Origin: Stieleria varia
GTDB taxonomy: Bacteria > Planctomycetota > Planctomycetia > Pirellulales > Pirellulaceae
DNA: 64,000 nucleotides
NCBI RefSeq assembly: GCF_038443385.1
Contig: NZ_CP151726.1
Span: 2,976,001 to 3,040,000, forward strand
Direction of reading: 5' to 3'
Part shown: piece by piece, positions 9,249-20,004 of the stretch
Numbering within the stretch: position 1 is the first letter of the stretch
How the letters are laid out: each line of letters begins with the position of its first letter
Position numbers and translations under genes: made by a program
Notes under the pieces: model-generated
The model's database searches: none
Told to the model about the DNA's origin: nothing
The model's input: the letters and a program-made list of their open reading frames with translations, nothing else

Positions 9249-10832
9249 ATGCAACGAATGATTCAAACCATGGCCAACACTATCCTGATTCGAAAGAATC
9301 GAACCGAACGCCGACGCTTCGGTACACCGCCGCGCTCCGGCATGCTACGTGGATTGCTGATCACTGTTGTGGCAGTTGCCGCATCGGTTCACAGCCACGC
9401 CCAAATGGCGATGCCCGGAATGGGAATGCCCCAGATGGGAATGCCCAACATGTACGGTCCGGTGACCCAAGCCGACATCGATTACGATGCGAGCGGATTC
9501 GTCACTCCGGCCGGAATGGTCGCACCAGGGATGGTTCCTGGCGGTCCCGCTGGCGGCGTGATGCCGGTCGGATTCATGCAATCCTCCTGCGACAACATGC
9601 CAGGATGCGATGGCATGGGCGGCTGTGACGGTGGATGCGGCGACGGCAGTTGCGGTGCTGGTTACGGCGGTGGCTGTGACTGCGGCGGAGGCGGCGGATT
9701 GCTCGGCAAGCTTCGTAATGGTGGATGTGGCGGTTGCAGCCTGTGCCTCTTTTGCGGAGGTCAGGGGTGCAGTGCCTGTGCCAACATCGGAAACGGTCAA
9801 CTGATTCGCGGCATGGCCGGTATGCTGGCGATGTTGCGACCTTACAGCGAAGCCAGCTTGTGCAATCAACGTTGGTATGACTTGTCCGGTGAAGTGCTTT
9901 TCTTGGATCGCAATGTCGGTTCGGGCAACGGGGGTGTGCTGACCAGTCGAGGCATCTCGGGGCCAGCTGCATTGTCGGTCGGTGACATCAATGCTGATTC
10001 GTTGGAAGCCGGTATGCGACTCTCTGCTGCTCTGATTTTTGGAGCGGGCAGCAATTTGGAAGCAACCTACATGGGCGGCAACGAGTGGGATGACACTGCG
10101 ACCGCGTTCGCAACGCCCGGCCAAGCCGACTTGTTCTCCTTCATCTCGGACTTCGGTACCAACCCGGGTGGCCCAGCGATCTCCGCAGGCTTTGACGACA
10201 CGGACCGATCGCTGACACAGAGCATTCGCTCACAAGCTGTCTTTCACTCGGGTGAGTTGAACTATCGTCGTCGCACCGTGTGGCCCTGCTGCCGCTTCCA
10301 AGGCTCCTGGCTGGCTGGTCTTCGTTACATGCGATACGACGACAGCTTGCTGTATCAAACCGTTGGATTGAATAACAACGGGGCAGCCAACAACGGTCCC
10401 CGATTCTTTTCCTCCGACGGTCAAACCAAGAACAAGATGTTTGGTGCTCAACTGGGCTTTGACTTCTGGTGGAACGTTCGTCCGGGCATCTCGCTGGGAC
10501 TCGGTGGTAAAGGGGCTTGGGTGCAGAACAACGTCGATCGACGCGTCCTGCTGAACTCCAACTCGACCGGCAGCATCGCGGTGGACGACGGTGATTTCAA
10601 CGACGCGTTGATTGGAGACGCGGAATTCAAGATGGTTTATCGTCTGACGCACTCCATCACGTTCCGTTCAGCGTACTACGTGACAGCAGCAGACCGCGTC
10701 GCCTTTGGCTCGGCCGACGTCGCGGCGTCACAGAACTTCCTGACCGGAGCCGCACCCGTGACCCTGGACGACATCCAGTACGACTCGCTGGTGCTGCAAG
10801 GATTCTCGTTCGGTGCAGAGTACATGTGGTAG
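9249..10832 (+). CDS. BBP7-family outer-membrane beta-barrel protein
   Basis: This 527-residue secreted protein has an Arg-rich N-terminal region, a hydrophobic signal segment (MLRGLLITVVAVAASV, about 32-47) and a likely cleavage after SHA. Next come a Met/Gly/Pro-rich part and a striking Cys/Gly-rich part (about 115-180, many C-x2-C and C-x3-C spacings). The C-terminal ~330 residues alternate polar and hydrophobic strands from WYDLSGEVLFLDR and end in GFSFGAEYMW, a final barrel strand with terminal aromatic. This fits the putative beta-barrel porin 7 family (PF07585), abundant in planctomycetes. ATG 9249 is chosen because GGAG stands nine bases before it. A terminator follows. Confidence 0.82.
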   Translation: MQRMIQTMANTILIRKNRTERRRFGTPPRSGMLRGLLITVVAVAASVHSHAQMAMPGMGMPQMGMPNMYGPVTQADIDYDASGFVTPAGMVAPGMVPGGPAGGVMPVGFMQSSCDNMPGCDGMGGCDGGCGDGSCGAGYGGGCDCGGGGGLLGKLRNGGCGGCSLCLFCGGQGCSACANIGNGQLIRGMAGMLAMLRPYSEASLCNQRWYDLSGEVLFLDRNVGSGNGGVLTSRGISGPAALSVGDINADSLEAGMRLSAALIFGAGSNLEATYMGGNEWDDTATAFATPGQADLFSFISDFGTNPGGPAISAGFDDTDRSLTQSIRSQAVFHSGELNYRRRTVWPCCRFQGSWLAGLRYMRYDDSLLYQTVGLNNNGAANNGPRFFSSDGQTKNKMFGAQLGFDFWWNVRPGISLGLGGKGAWVQNNVDRRVLLNSNSTGSIAVDDGDFNDALIGDAEFKMVYRLTHSITFRSAYYVTAADRVAFGSADVAASQNFLTGAAPVTLDDIQYDSLVLQGFSFGAEYMW

Positions 10833-10854
10833 AAACCACATTGATCGCGAAAAA

Positions 10855-10895
10855 CAAAAACGGCCGCGTGACAGAAGTCACGCGGCCGTTTTTTT
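10855..10895 (+). terminator. Rho-independent terminator after the BBP7 gene
   Basis: A perfect 12-bp stem CGGCCGCGTGAC/GTCACGCGGCCG (10861-10872, 10877-10888) with an AGAA loop is flanked by an A-run and seven T. It is only about 25 bases after the stop codon. Confidence 0.95.
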
Positions 10896-10927
10896 GTGGA
10901 TCGACGCTAGCCACGCAAACTCAAATA

Positions 10928-11380
10928 CCGCTTCCGCCTACGCCGTTGGCTAGTCGTTTAACGACTAGCCGAAGGCGCAATCGCCGCCACCAACCGGATT
11001 GCACCGCAGGGTCAAACGCCGCTTCCGCCTACGCCTACGGCTAGTCGTTTAACGACTAGCCGAAGGCGCAATCGCCGCCACCAAACGGAATGCACCGCAG
11101 GGTCAAACGCCGCTTCCGCCTACGCCGTTGGCTAGTCGTTAAACGACTAGTGCATCATCCGGTTTTGATTCTGGGGTTAGCCGTTTTGGCGTTAGCCACG
11201 GTTGTGTCACGAAAACCGTGGCTAACGCCAAAACGGCTCATCTACCGAACCCACGTTCTAAGACTGGACGATGCACTAGCCGTAGGCGCAATCGCCGCCA
11301 CCAAACGGATTGCACCGCAGGGGCAGACGCCGCTTCCACCTACGCCTTCGGCTGCGGGTCAAACGCCGCCGAGGTGACAG
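10928..11380. repeat. 91-bp tandem repeat array, interrupted by a hairpin element
   Basis: Units start at 10928, 11019 and 11110, so the period is exactly 91 bp; a further partial unit starts near 11329. Each unit runs from CCGCTTCCGCCTACG through a CTAGTCGTTTAACGACTAG palindrome to GCACCGCAGGGTCAAACG. The third unit is split at its palindrome by the 125-bp element at 11151-11275 and continues after it. The array lies between the BBP7 terminator and the 3' end of eno. No coding function is visible. Confidence 0.9.
11151..11275. mobile_element. 125-bp MITE-like hairpin inserted at CTAG
   Basis: The element begins TGCATCATCC and ends GGACGATGCA, an inverted pair with one mismatch, and is flanked on both sides by CTAG (11147-11150 and 11276-11279), which reads as a 4-bp target duplication. 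Inside, GTTAGCCGTTTTGGCGTTAGCC pairs with its inverse around a short loop near 11205-11218, so most of it folds into one long stem. It has no coding capacity. Removing it with one CTAG restores the 91-bp repeat unit. Confidence 0.8.
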
Positions 11381-11407
11381 TCGGACAGAAACGCCTCACG
11401 AAATCGA

Positions 11408-12805
<1,398 letters not shown>

Positions 12806-12911
12806 CTAGCCGTGCAACGAAATCCCGCCACTTCGCGTGGTCACGGTCGTCGCTTCGATGGGCACTGACAGCCCAGCTCCCTTTCGAATTTCCTAGCTGC
12901 AGAGTCGCTGA

Positions 12912-13502
12912 ATGTTTACCGGTCTTGTGGAAACCATGGGAACGATTATTGAAGTCGTGGAGGACGGTCCCGGAAAGCGTTTGGCGGTCCAATCCCCCTT
13001 GATTGCCACTGATGCGAAACTGGGCGACAGTATTTGCATCAACGGCTGTTGTTTGACGGTCATCGCGATGGACGGCGACCGCTTGGAATTCGAGGCCGGC
13101 GAGGAAACGCTCAAGCGGACCAACCTGGGCCAACTGACTGCTGGCTGCAACGTGAATTTGGAGAGATCCTTGGCAGTAGGCGATCGCTTGGGCGGCCACT
13201 ATGTGACAGGCCATGTTGATGCTCTGGGGCAGTTGATCGAGCGAGTGAACGATCCGCCGTGGGCGAACTTGCGATTCCGCATGCCCGGAGAGCTTGCCAG
13301 CCAAGTCGCTTCCAAGGGCAGCATCGCGATCGACGGCATCAGTCTGACGGTGGTCGATGTGGACGACGATTCGTTCAGCGTCGCACTGATCCCGCACACC
13401 TTGTCCGTCACGACACTTGGTCAGCGCGCCGTCGGCGACGATGTCAATTTAGAAACCGACGTGCTGGCAAAGTACGTCCAACGATCGCTGGGCCGAGAAT
13501 AA
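12912..13502 (+). CDS. ribE: Riboflavin synthase, alpha chain
   Basis: It dismutates two 6,7-dimethyl-8-ribityllumazine molecules to riboflavin and a pyrimidine product. The 196-residue protein is a tandem of two lumazine-binding domains: residues 1-97, starting with the diagnostic [10 protein letters not shown], and 98-196. Both domains keep the [13 protein letters not shown] / [12 protein letters not shown] strand pair, and YVTGHVD is also typical. It lies 34 bases before rsmA and is probably co-transcribed with it; no other riboflavin gene is near. No FMN riboswitch is seen upstream. Confidence 0.95.
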   Translation: MFTGLVETMGTIIEVVEDGPGKRLAVQSPLIATDAKLGDSICINGCCLTVIAMDGDRLEFEAGEETLKRTNLGQLTAGCNVNLERSLAVGDRLGGHYVTGHVDALGQLIERVNDPPWANLRFRMPGELASQVASKGSIAIDGISLTVVDVDDDSFSVALIPHTLSVTTLGQRAVGDDVNLETDVLAKYVQRSLGRE

Positions 13503-13536
13503 ACCCGCCGAGAATGAACGCGACACGGAACCTATC

Positions 13537-14460
13537 ATGAATCAACCAAGACAAACCGCATCCTATCTTTCCAAGCGGTTGACCCAGGCAGGGCTGAGAC
13601 CGGTCTCGCACTTTGGCCAAAACTTTCTCATCGACCTGAACCTCGTCGATTTGATCGCCCGCTCGGCCGAGATTCGTCGCACCGATGTTGTGCTGGAAGT
13701 GGGCACCGGAGTGGGATCGCTGACCACGAGATTGGCTGACGCTGCCGGCGCGGTGCTGTCGATCGAGATCGACACGAACTTGCACGGATTAGCGCAAGAC
13801 GAGCTGCGGGGTCGCGAGAACGTTCGCCTGTTGCTCGGAGACGCGTTGAAAAACAAGAATTCGCTGCGTCCAGAGATCATGGAAAACGTTCGCGACGCGT
13901 ATGAGCGTTTGGGCGAGGAGGCGAGGTTCTTGCTGGTCGCAAACCTGCCCTACAACATTGCCACTCCCTTGATCAGCAATCTATTGCACGAGACACCGAC
14001 CCCGGACGTGATGGTGGTCACGATTCAAAAGGAACTCGGGGATCGGATGTTGGCTCAGCCGTCGACAAAGGACTACGGGGCACTGAGTGTTTGGGTCCAA
14101 TCGCTGTGCGATGTCAGTTTGGTTCGCATCCTGCCTCCGACGGTGTTTTGGCCGCGACCCAAAGTGCACTCGGCGATCATTCGGCTGGACTTGATTCCCG
14201 AGCGACGTGCGTCCTTCGCGGACTTGGAATACTTTCACCAAATGGTTCGCGCGTTGTTCTTTCATCGACGCAAGTTCTTGCGCAGTGTGGTGATCAGCGC
14301 GATGAAGGGGCGGTTGGACAAGACGCAAATCGACGAGGTCTTGTCGCAACTCGGCCATGGGGAAAACGCTCGGACGGAGGAGTTGACCGTCCAACAGATC
14401 CAGGAGCTGGTGGAAGCGTTGCGGCAAAAAGAGATAGCCGTCGGCGGGGCGCAAGCGTGA
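13537..14460 (+). CDS. rsmA: 16S rRNA dimethyladenosine transferase RsmA/KsgA
   Basis: It dimethylates the two adjacent adenines in the 3' hairpin of 16S rRNA, a late step of small-subunit assembly. FGQNFL (26-31), the SAM-binding loop VLEVGTGVG (52-60), the acidic IEIDT strand and the catalytic NLPYN (136-140) are all present, and the C-terminal part keeps [10 protein letters not shown]. At 307 residues it is longer than the ~270 of E. coli. The extra residues lie mostly between the third SAM strand and NLPYN (about 105-130, helical and charged). It follows ribE closely and ends before a 419-bp spacer. Confidence 0.94.
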   Translation: MNQPRQTASYLSKRLTQAGLRPVSHFGQNFLIDLNLVDLIARSAEIRRTDVVLEVGTGVGSLTTRLADAAGAVLSIEIDTNLHGLAQDELRGRENVRLLLGDALKNKNSLRPEIMENVRDAYERLGEEARFLLVANLPYNIATPLISNLLHETPTPDVMVVTIQKELGDRMLAQPSTKDYGALSVWVQSLCDVSLVRILPPTVFWPRPKVHSAIIRLDLIPERRASFADLEYFHQMVRALFFHRRKFLRSVVISAMKGRLDKTQIDEVLSQLGHGENARTEELTVQQIQELVEALRQKEIAVGGAQA

Positions 14461-14879
14461 TCTTGTTTTCCCGGCGCCGGCGGATCCTGGATCTGGCTTC
14501 GCCAAGGTAGGTTGTCAAGAACGTGCGGGGCGTTTCACTCAACCGCATGGGTAGTGCCGATGGCTATGAAGGCTGGCAGCAATTAACGCAACACCCTGCC
14601 CCCCAACCGAGATGGGGTGGATTCGTTCGCGCCAAGCATGGCCAATAGGTCGGGTGCAAAGTTGGCAAATCTTGTCGGATTCACTCTCGCCAAAAATCGG
14701 GCCCTACGTAATATGCTTTACCCGCCTGGGTTTTCTGCCCTCACTTCGATGTTTTCTGTCTTCGGAAGATTTTGATGCGAGACTGCCGGTCTTTTTCTTA
14801 TTGACCGGGTTTCTTAAAGCAGTACCCGTCTGGGTTTCTGCCCTCACTTCGATGTTTTTCTGTTCTAGGAAAATCTTTC
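14461..14879. repeat. Spacer with a decayed duplicate of the DUF1559 gene's 5' end
   Basis: Two imperfect direct repeats occupy 14721-14813 and 14824-14917, about 103 bp apart. The shared part includes GCCCTCACTTCGATGTTTT, an ATG in the same relative place (14774 and 14880) and a later GACCGGGTTTC. The second copy overlaps the real start and first codons of the DUF1559 gene. The first copy has lost the frame a few codons later. The rest of the spacer (14461-14720) shows no gene. Confidence 0.75.
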
Positions 14880-16133
14880 ATGCAAAGAGTTCGTTCGTTT
14901 TCTTCCCGACCGGGTTTCACCTTGGTGGAACTGTTGGTCGTCATCGCCATCATTGGCATCCTCGTGGGTTTGTTGTTGCCTGCCGTTCAGGCTGCCCGCG
15001 AGGCTGCGCGACGCATGTCGTGCAGTAACAATTTCAAGCAGATCGGACTTGGAATCCAGAACTATCACGGTTCATTCAAGCAGTTGCCTACGAACGGAAC
15101 GGGTACCAAACAGGTTCCCTCCATGACCGATGCAAGCAACCAGAGTAATCGTCTGTTTGTCAGTTGGTTGGTTCCTATTCTGCCGTACATCGAGCAACAA
15201 GCTTTGTGGGAGCAGATCGCGAATCCCAGTACACAAGTCACCGCTGGCCAGACGTTGCCTGCTAGCGTGAACGGCGCATGGAATGCCATGGGTCCTGTGC
15301 CTTGGATCACCACCTACGTGCCATGGGTCACCCAAGTCCCGACGTACCGTTGTCCCAGTGACTCGGGTCAAGCTCTTGGTCCTGGACAATTCGCACGGAC
15401 GAACTATGCATGTTCAGTCGGTGATGCGAACGACCGTGGTCACAATGGCGGCATCAACGACTTCGGTTTCTGGGGCAATTTCAACAATCGTGACGAAGAC
15501 TGGGCGGTGACACGAGCACGCTCCGCACAACGCGGATTCTTTTGGAATCGTAATGAGTCCAAGTTCCGAGATGTTCTGGACGGGCTTTCCAACACCATTG
15601 CGGCTGGCGAAGTCAACACGTCGGGCGGTAAGCGTGAAATCAGCGCGGATTTTGTTCGCAACATCACGACCATGATCAATGTCAACGATACCGTCTTGAC
15701 TCCAGCTCGGTGCAAGGAAGGTGCTCACATTGATCCTCTACGACCTCAGTTCTACGATCCAACCGCATCGGTTAGCGCTACCTTGTCAGAGGGCAAGCAC
15801 TGTCGTTGGGCTGATTCGCGTCCCTATTACTCCGCCTTCCACACCATCCTGCCGCCAAACTCTCCCAGTTGCGTGGCTGCTGCGAATGATGGAAATCACT
15901 CCGGCGTGATCTCAACGGCGGGAAGCCGTCACTCCGGTGGTGCTCACATCCTGATGGGCGATGGTGCTGTGGTCTTCATCACGGACAGCGTCGACACGGG
16001 TAATCTCGAGAGTGTGACCGTCGGTCGTGACGCTCCCGCTTTGCCAGCTGGCACCGCAAGCCCTTACGGACTTTGGGGTTCACTGGGCACACGTGACATG
16101 AAAGAAGTCATCCAAGAACAGTTGAATCAATAG
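14880..16133 (+). CDS. DUF1559 protein with prepilin-type N-terminus
   Basis: This 417-residue protein begins with a type IV pilin-like leader: basic [10 protein letters not shown], then [33 protein letters not shown] (about 12-45), matching the prepilin cleavage motif G|FTLVE with Glu at +5. The downstream DUF1559 region has the usual [17 protein letters not shown] and the C-terminal [19 protein letters not shown] block. Such proteins are present in very many copies in planctomycetes, and their assembled form and job are not settled. It is probably processed by a prepilin peptidase and displayed across the cell envelope. A strong terminator follows the stop. Confidence 0.93.
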   Translation: MQRVRSFSSRPGFTLVELLVVIAIIGILVGLLLPAVQAAREAARRMSCSNNFKQIGLGIQNYHGSFKQLPTNGTGTKQVPSMTDASNQSNRLFVSWLVPILPYIEQQALWEQIANPSTQVTAGQTLPASVNGAWNAMGPVPWITTYVPWVTQVPTYRCPSDSGQALGPGQFARTNYACSVGDANDRGHNGGINDFGFWGNFNNRDEDWAVTRARSAQRGFFWNRNESKFRDVLDGLSNTIAAGEVNTSGGKREISADFVRNITTMINVNDTVLTPARCKEGAHIDPLRPQFYDPTASVSATLSEGKHCRWADSRPYYSAFHTILPPNSPSCVAAANDGNHSGVISTAGSRHSGGAHILMGDGAVVFITDSVDTGNLESVTVGRDAPALPAGTASPYGLWGSLGTRDMKEVIQEQLNQ

Positions 16134-16160
16134 GCTGTCGACAGTCTACCGATCCACACA

Positions 16161-16194
16161 GCCTCGCCCGCTCCCAGCGGGCGAGGTTTTTTTT
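16161..16194 (+). terminator. Rho-independent terminator after the DUF1559 gene
   Basis: An 11-bp stem CCTCGCCCGCT/AGCGGGCGAGG with a three-base loop is followed by eight T. It lies about 28 bases after the stop codon and just before the converging cytochrome gene. Confidence 0.95.
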
Positions 16195-16198
16195 GTGA

Positions 16199-17593
16199 CT
16201 ACTTAGCGAGGTGAACCTTGGTGGCTTCATGGTCGATACGAATGAGGTGATCGCGAAGAGGCGGGAAGACATCGCCCTCGACACTCTTTAACCGAAGCTT
16301 TTCAGTCGAGCGTCGTGGCATGTGACAGTCGACACAGTTTTCGGCAAACTCGACGCCTTCGTGAGGAAAGAATCCGCAATCACTTTCACTCTTGTGGCAG
16401 GCCATGCAGCGGCTGGAAAACAGCTTCTGGTTTCCACGCTCGTTGTGATGGGGATCATGGCAATCGATGCAAGTCATCTGCGACTGCAGAAAACATTCGC
16501 TCTGTGACAATCGAGTCAACTGATTGCTGGTGTGAACGCTGTTCTTGACGTCAAGCTCGTCGTCCGGAGGTTGGTAGTGGTCATCCAGATGATCGCCAGG
16601 GCGAAAGCTCAATGCATCGCCTTTCAGGTGCCTTGATCCTCCATGGCATTGCCCGCAAACCTCCATCTGGGTCAGACGTTCCAAGTCGGCTGGATTGGTA
16701 ATGCCGACCGCTTCACGAGCGTCTCGATTTTCACGATGAAATTCCACGTGCTCCTTTGCTGGTCCATGGCACCGCTCGCAGGTGACGCCGAGGATCATTG
16801 AGCCGGGTGTGTAGTGATTGATTTTCCCGCGAAAATCAAAATACGTCATGTGGCACTCCAGGCAACGTTGTGGAATCGGTCGAGCGTAAGCAGCGTCTCC
16901 GTCGATGTAACCGGGGCTATTGATCCATTGGTTGCCGTCGGTAATGTGCGTCACATTGAGTTGATAAAGACCGTCTTTGTGCCAGTACAAATACGTTTGA
17001 GCCATTTTGGACGATCCCATGATGATGTCCATTGGGACGTCAAAGCTCCAGTCAAAGAAATGGGTCCGTTGCAGAAACTCATCACCTTGATGAATCATTT
17101 CAAAGGATACGTTGGGGTCGGAGGTCTGAAACGTGTTGGTGCCGGGCTGAAAACTTCCATCGATCGTCGATTCGTTGACCGGTCGGCTTGTCTTGTAGTG
17201 CCCGGTCGCGAGAAATGACTGATACTTCTCTTGATGGCATTCCTGGCACTCTGCCGGACCGACAAACCCGGGGTTTTCATGACGGGGAGCGACATCCTCG
17301 CTTTGCTGGCGAGATTCACCGGGGCGAAAGGGGATCTCTACCCCACCGCCGTCCTGGTACTTGCCGACGAACCAAATGTTTTCGTCTGAAATCCAATTCA
17401 CCACCATGTCAGCGGGCGGCTCAGAGACTGGCGACAATTCCGTTTCGCTATCGCTTCGCTGTTGTTGTGCCTTCATCAGATCGCGAACCAACGCATCGTC
17501 GCGTTTCGATTGCATCGCATCGTAGCCGAACCAAGCAACGACCAAGACGATCGAAACGAGTGCTATCCAATGTTTGTAGTTCAAGTTTCTCAT
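16199..17593 (-). CDS. Seven-haem c-type cytochrome, membrane-anchored
   Basis: Seven CxxCH haem-binding sites are readable in the 464-residue protein: CQECH, CLECH, CERCH, CGQCH, CIDCH, CMACH and CVDCH. An N-terminal membrane helix (about 10-27) with basic residues before it places the haem part outside the inner membrane. The spacing and the CxRCHGPAxEHVEFH block resemble the cytochrome c554-like multihaem group found beside TPR proteins in planctomycetes. It is likely an electron carrier, but the partner and direction of flow are unknown. AGGA stands four bases before the ATG. It is divergent from the eight-haem gene across a 385-bp region. Confidence 0.87.
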   Translation of the reverse strand: MRNLNYKHWIALVSIVLVVAWFGYDAMQSKRDDALVRDLMKAQQQRSDSETELSPVSEPPADMVVNWISDENIWFVGKYQDGGGVEIPFRPGESRQQSEDVAPRHENPGFVGPAECQECHQEKYQSFLATGHYKTSRPVNESTIDGSFQPGTNTFQTSDPNVSFEMIHQGDEFLQRTHFFDWSFDVPMDIIMGSSKMAQTYLYWHKDGLYQLNVTHITDGNQWINSPGYIDGDAAYARPIPQRCLECHMTYFDFRGKINHYTPGSMILGVTCERCHGPAKEHVEFHRENRDAREAVGITNPADLERLTQMEVCGQCHGGSRHLKGDALSFRPGDHLDDHYQPPDDELDVKNSVHTSNQLTRLSQSECFLQSQMTCIDCHDPHHNERGNQKLFSSRCMACHKSESDCGFFPHEGVEFAENCVDCHMPRRSTEKLRLKSVEGDVFPPLRDHLIRIDHEATKVHLAK

Positions 17594-17978
17594 TTCCTGC
17601 GGCCAAGTTCTGTCAGCAAAATCCGATTCGTCCCAATGCTTGATGAATCAACACGCTTTTGATCCGCATTGATTGCCAACAGTTTACCTTAGCCGAGCGT
17701 TGCGTGACGCCCAAACCGTAAAGGACGTCTGGCAAGACATGGCAGATCCCCTCGGATGCTCTGTCACAAATCAACAAAATGCCACGGCATGCGGCACGGC
17801 CTGGACATTTAGCGAGTTGAAAAAGGGGGATCGGGACGACATACTGAAACGCAATCTCGACCGGAACAAGTGACGAACGTCCAGGAATCGAGTCTTGAAC
17901 GACGTGTGCTTTCGAACGCACATTTCTCGCGTGAGTCTCCCCGCGGCAGCGGAGCAACGTTTTGGATAGTTTGCACGC
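17594..17978. promoter_or_regulatory. Shared upstream region of two multihaem cytochrome genes
   Basis: This 385-bp spacer separates the divergent starts of the seven-haem and eight-haem genes, so it must hold both promoters. I see no repeat and no small gene in it, and no operator or hexamer pair I would defend by eye. Confidence 0.45.
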
Positions 17979-19991
17979 ATGAATGAAGCAGTCATCTTTT
18001 TGAGCGTCGTCATCGGACTAGCCGCAGGCGGGGGTGTCTGGTGGATTTCGCGATCGATCGTTGCTGCGGTCATCGTCCCTGTTGCCGTCGTGACTTTCGT
18101 CGTGCTTGCTCTGCCACCGGCGCAACCACCGGCGCAACCACCGGCGGCGGTCCCATCCATTGCTGGGCGGGCGCCGTCAGCGCCCACGGAATCCCAGGAC
18201 GACGTGCCGATGTCAGAAAAGCTTGCGGCCTTTCGTCCGATCGAGGCTTCTGATTACGGATTCGTCGCTTCGGATGCCTGCCGCGAATGCCATCCCCAGA
18301 ATCACGCGACGTGGTTCGCATCGTATCACCGAACGATGACGCAAGTCGCTCAGGCCGACTCGGTTTTAGGCGATTTCAATGATGTGAAGTTGTCGCAAAA
18401 TGGGCGAGACTATCACCTCAGAGAAGTCGACGATGTGTGCTGGGTTGAACTGCTCGATCCCGCGGCGCTCCCAGGAACCGCCGAAGCGTCCCAATGGGTT
18501 CAAAGACCGATTGTCATGTCGACCGGTTCGCATCACATGCAGGCCTATTGGTTTCCCATCGGCCTACGACGAACGTTGGCGATCTTGCCGTTTGTGTTTC
18601 TGAACGAAACGCAGGAGTGGATACCGAGGTCGGCCGCGTTTTTAAAACCGACGGAGGACAAGGTTTCGCATGAAATCGGACGTTGGAATTCAGATTGCAG
18701 TAAGTGTCATTCCACACACCCTCAAGAACGTGAGGTCACGGGCGGCGAGTTTGATACGAGAGCGGCTGAATTTGGAATCAGTTGCGAAGCCTGCCACGGC
18801 GCCGGTCAGCAACACATCGCTTATCATCGAGACTTGGCCGGCAAGAAAGGCACCGCCGCCTCACCGTCAATCGATCCTATCGTCAATCCTGAGAATCTGT
18901 CGCACGTACGATCGTCACAAGTTTGCGGTCAATGCCACGGCGTGCTGACCTTGAAAGGCGACCAAGACAAAATCAATGTTGAGGGAATCGAATTCCAACC
19001 GGGCTCCGATCTACGCGAGACGTACGATGTCTGGCAACTTCATAGTCCGGAAATGAAAGAGTTGCTGAAGATTGAATCGCTTCACGAACGCGTGGTGCAC
19101 ACCAATCGAGGAACATTTTATCCGGACGGCGTCGTCCGTGTGTCGGGACGAGAGTACACCGCCTTGGAACAGTCCGCCTGTTTCCAACGCGGCGAGATGG
19201 GTTGCCTGACGTGCCATCAACTCCACAAGGCAGCCGAAGACACACGCAGCGATCAGGATTGGGCAAACGATCAGCTAAAACCCAGTGCGTTTGGCAATGA
19301 TGCGTGTGTCGGGTGCCACGATCAGCAGCAATACTCGACGTCACACACTCATCACTTGGCGGATTCGTCGGGTTCCAATTGCTACAACTGCCACATGCCA
19401 CACACGGCGTATGGTCTGCTGAAGGCGATTCGCAATCACACCATCAGCATCCCCGATCTGAAACAGGACATCGCTGCCGGTCGTCCCAACGCATGCAACC
19501 AATGCCATTTGGACAAGTCGCTGAAATGGACGGCGGAGAATCTCAAAGAATGGTATTCGATCGAAGAACCGGAGCTGGACGCTGAGCAAACCGAGATCGC
19601 CGCGGCCATTCTATGGCTGATGAAAGGGGACGCCGCCAACCGCGCCTTGGCCGCGTGGACCATGGGCTGGTCGGATGCTCAAGCTGCCTCCGGTAACGAC
19701 TGGCAGTCGATCTATTTGGCTCAATCATTGAATGACCCCTATCAGGCGATACGGTTGATCTCACGTCGTTCGCTGAAAACGCTGCCGGGGTTGGGTCAAT
19801 TGCAGGTGAACCCATTGGGTTCCGATTCTGAGCGGAGCGATGTCATCGAATCGATCATCACTCAATGGAAACAGCAGTCCCATGCGGCCAATCCTACCTT
19901 GCTGGTTGGGCCAGAAAACGTCGTCAACAACGAAAAACTCGATGAGCTGATGAAACAGCGCGACGACACGCCGATGACGCTCACCGAGTGA
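17979..19991 (+). CDS. Eight-haem c-type cytochrome with helical C-terminal domain
   Basis: The 670-residue protein has two hydrophobic N-terminal segments (about 4-22 and 26-46) and a short Pro/Ala/Gln linker made by a 12-bp repeat (PPAQPPAQPPA). It then shows eight CxxCH sites: CRECH, CSKCH, CEACH, CGQCH, CLTCH, CVGCH, CYNCH and CNQCH. The last ~150 residues lack haem sites and look helical (AAAILWLMKGDAANRALAAWTMGW), similar to the HEAT-like tail seen on some multihaem proteins. The CEACHGAGQQHIAYH block matches the CERCHGPAKEHVEFH block of the divergent neighbour, so the two share an origin in that part. It ends 13 bases before the converging caspase gene. Confidence 0.87.
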   Translation: MNEAVIFLSVVIGLAAGGGVWWISRSIVAAVIVPVAVVTFVVLALPPAQPPAQPPAAVPSIAGRAPSAPTESQDDVPMSEKLAAFRPIEASDYGFVASDACRECHPQNHATWFASYHRTMTQVAQADSVLGDFNDVKLSQNGRDYHLREVDDVCWVELLDPAALPGTAEASQWVQRPIVMSTGSHHMQAYWFPIGLRRTLAILPFVFLNETQEWIPRSAAFLKPTEDKVSHEIGRWNSDCSKCHSTHPQEREVTGGEFDTRAAEFGISCEACHGAGQQHIAYHRDLAGKKGTAASPSIDPIVNPENLSHVRSSQVCGQCHGVLTLKGDQDKINVEGIEFQPGSDLRETYDVWQLHSPEMKELLKIESLHERVVHTNRGTFYPDGVVRVSGREYTALEQSACFQRGEMGCLTCHQLHKAAEDTRSDQDWANDQLKPSAFGNDACVGCHDQQQYSTSHTHHLADSSGSNCYNCHMPHTAYGLLKAIRNHTISIPDLKQDIAAGRPNACNQCHLDKSLKWTAENLKEWYSIEEPELDAEQTEIAAAILWLMKGDAANRALAAWTMGWSDAQAASGNDWQSIYLAQSLNDPYQAIRLISRRSLKTLPGLGQLQVNPLGSDSERSDVIESIITQWKQQSHAANPTLLVGPENVVNNEKLDELMKQRDDTPMTLTE

Positions 19992-20004
19992 CCGCCTGCG
20001 ATAA

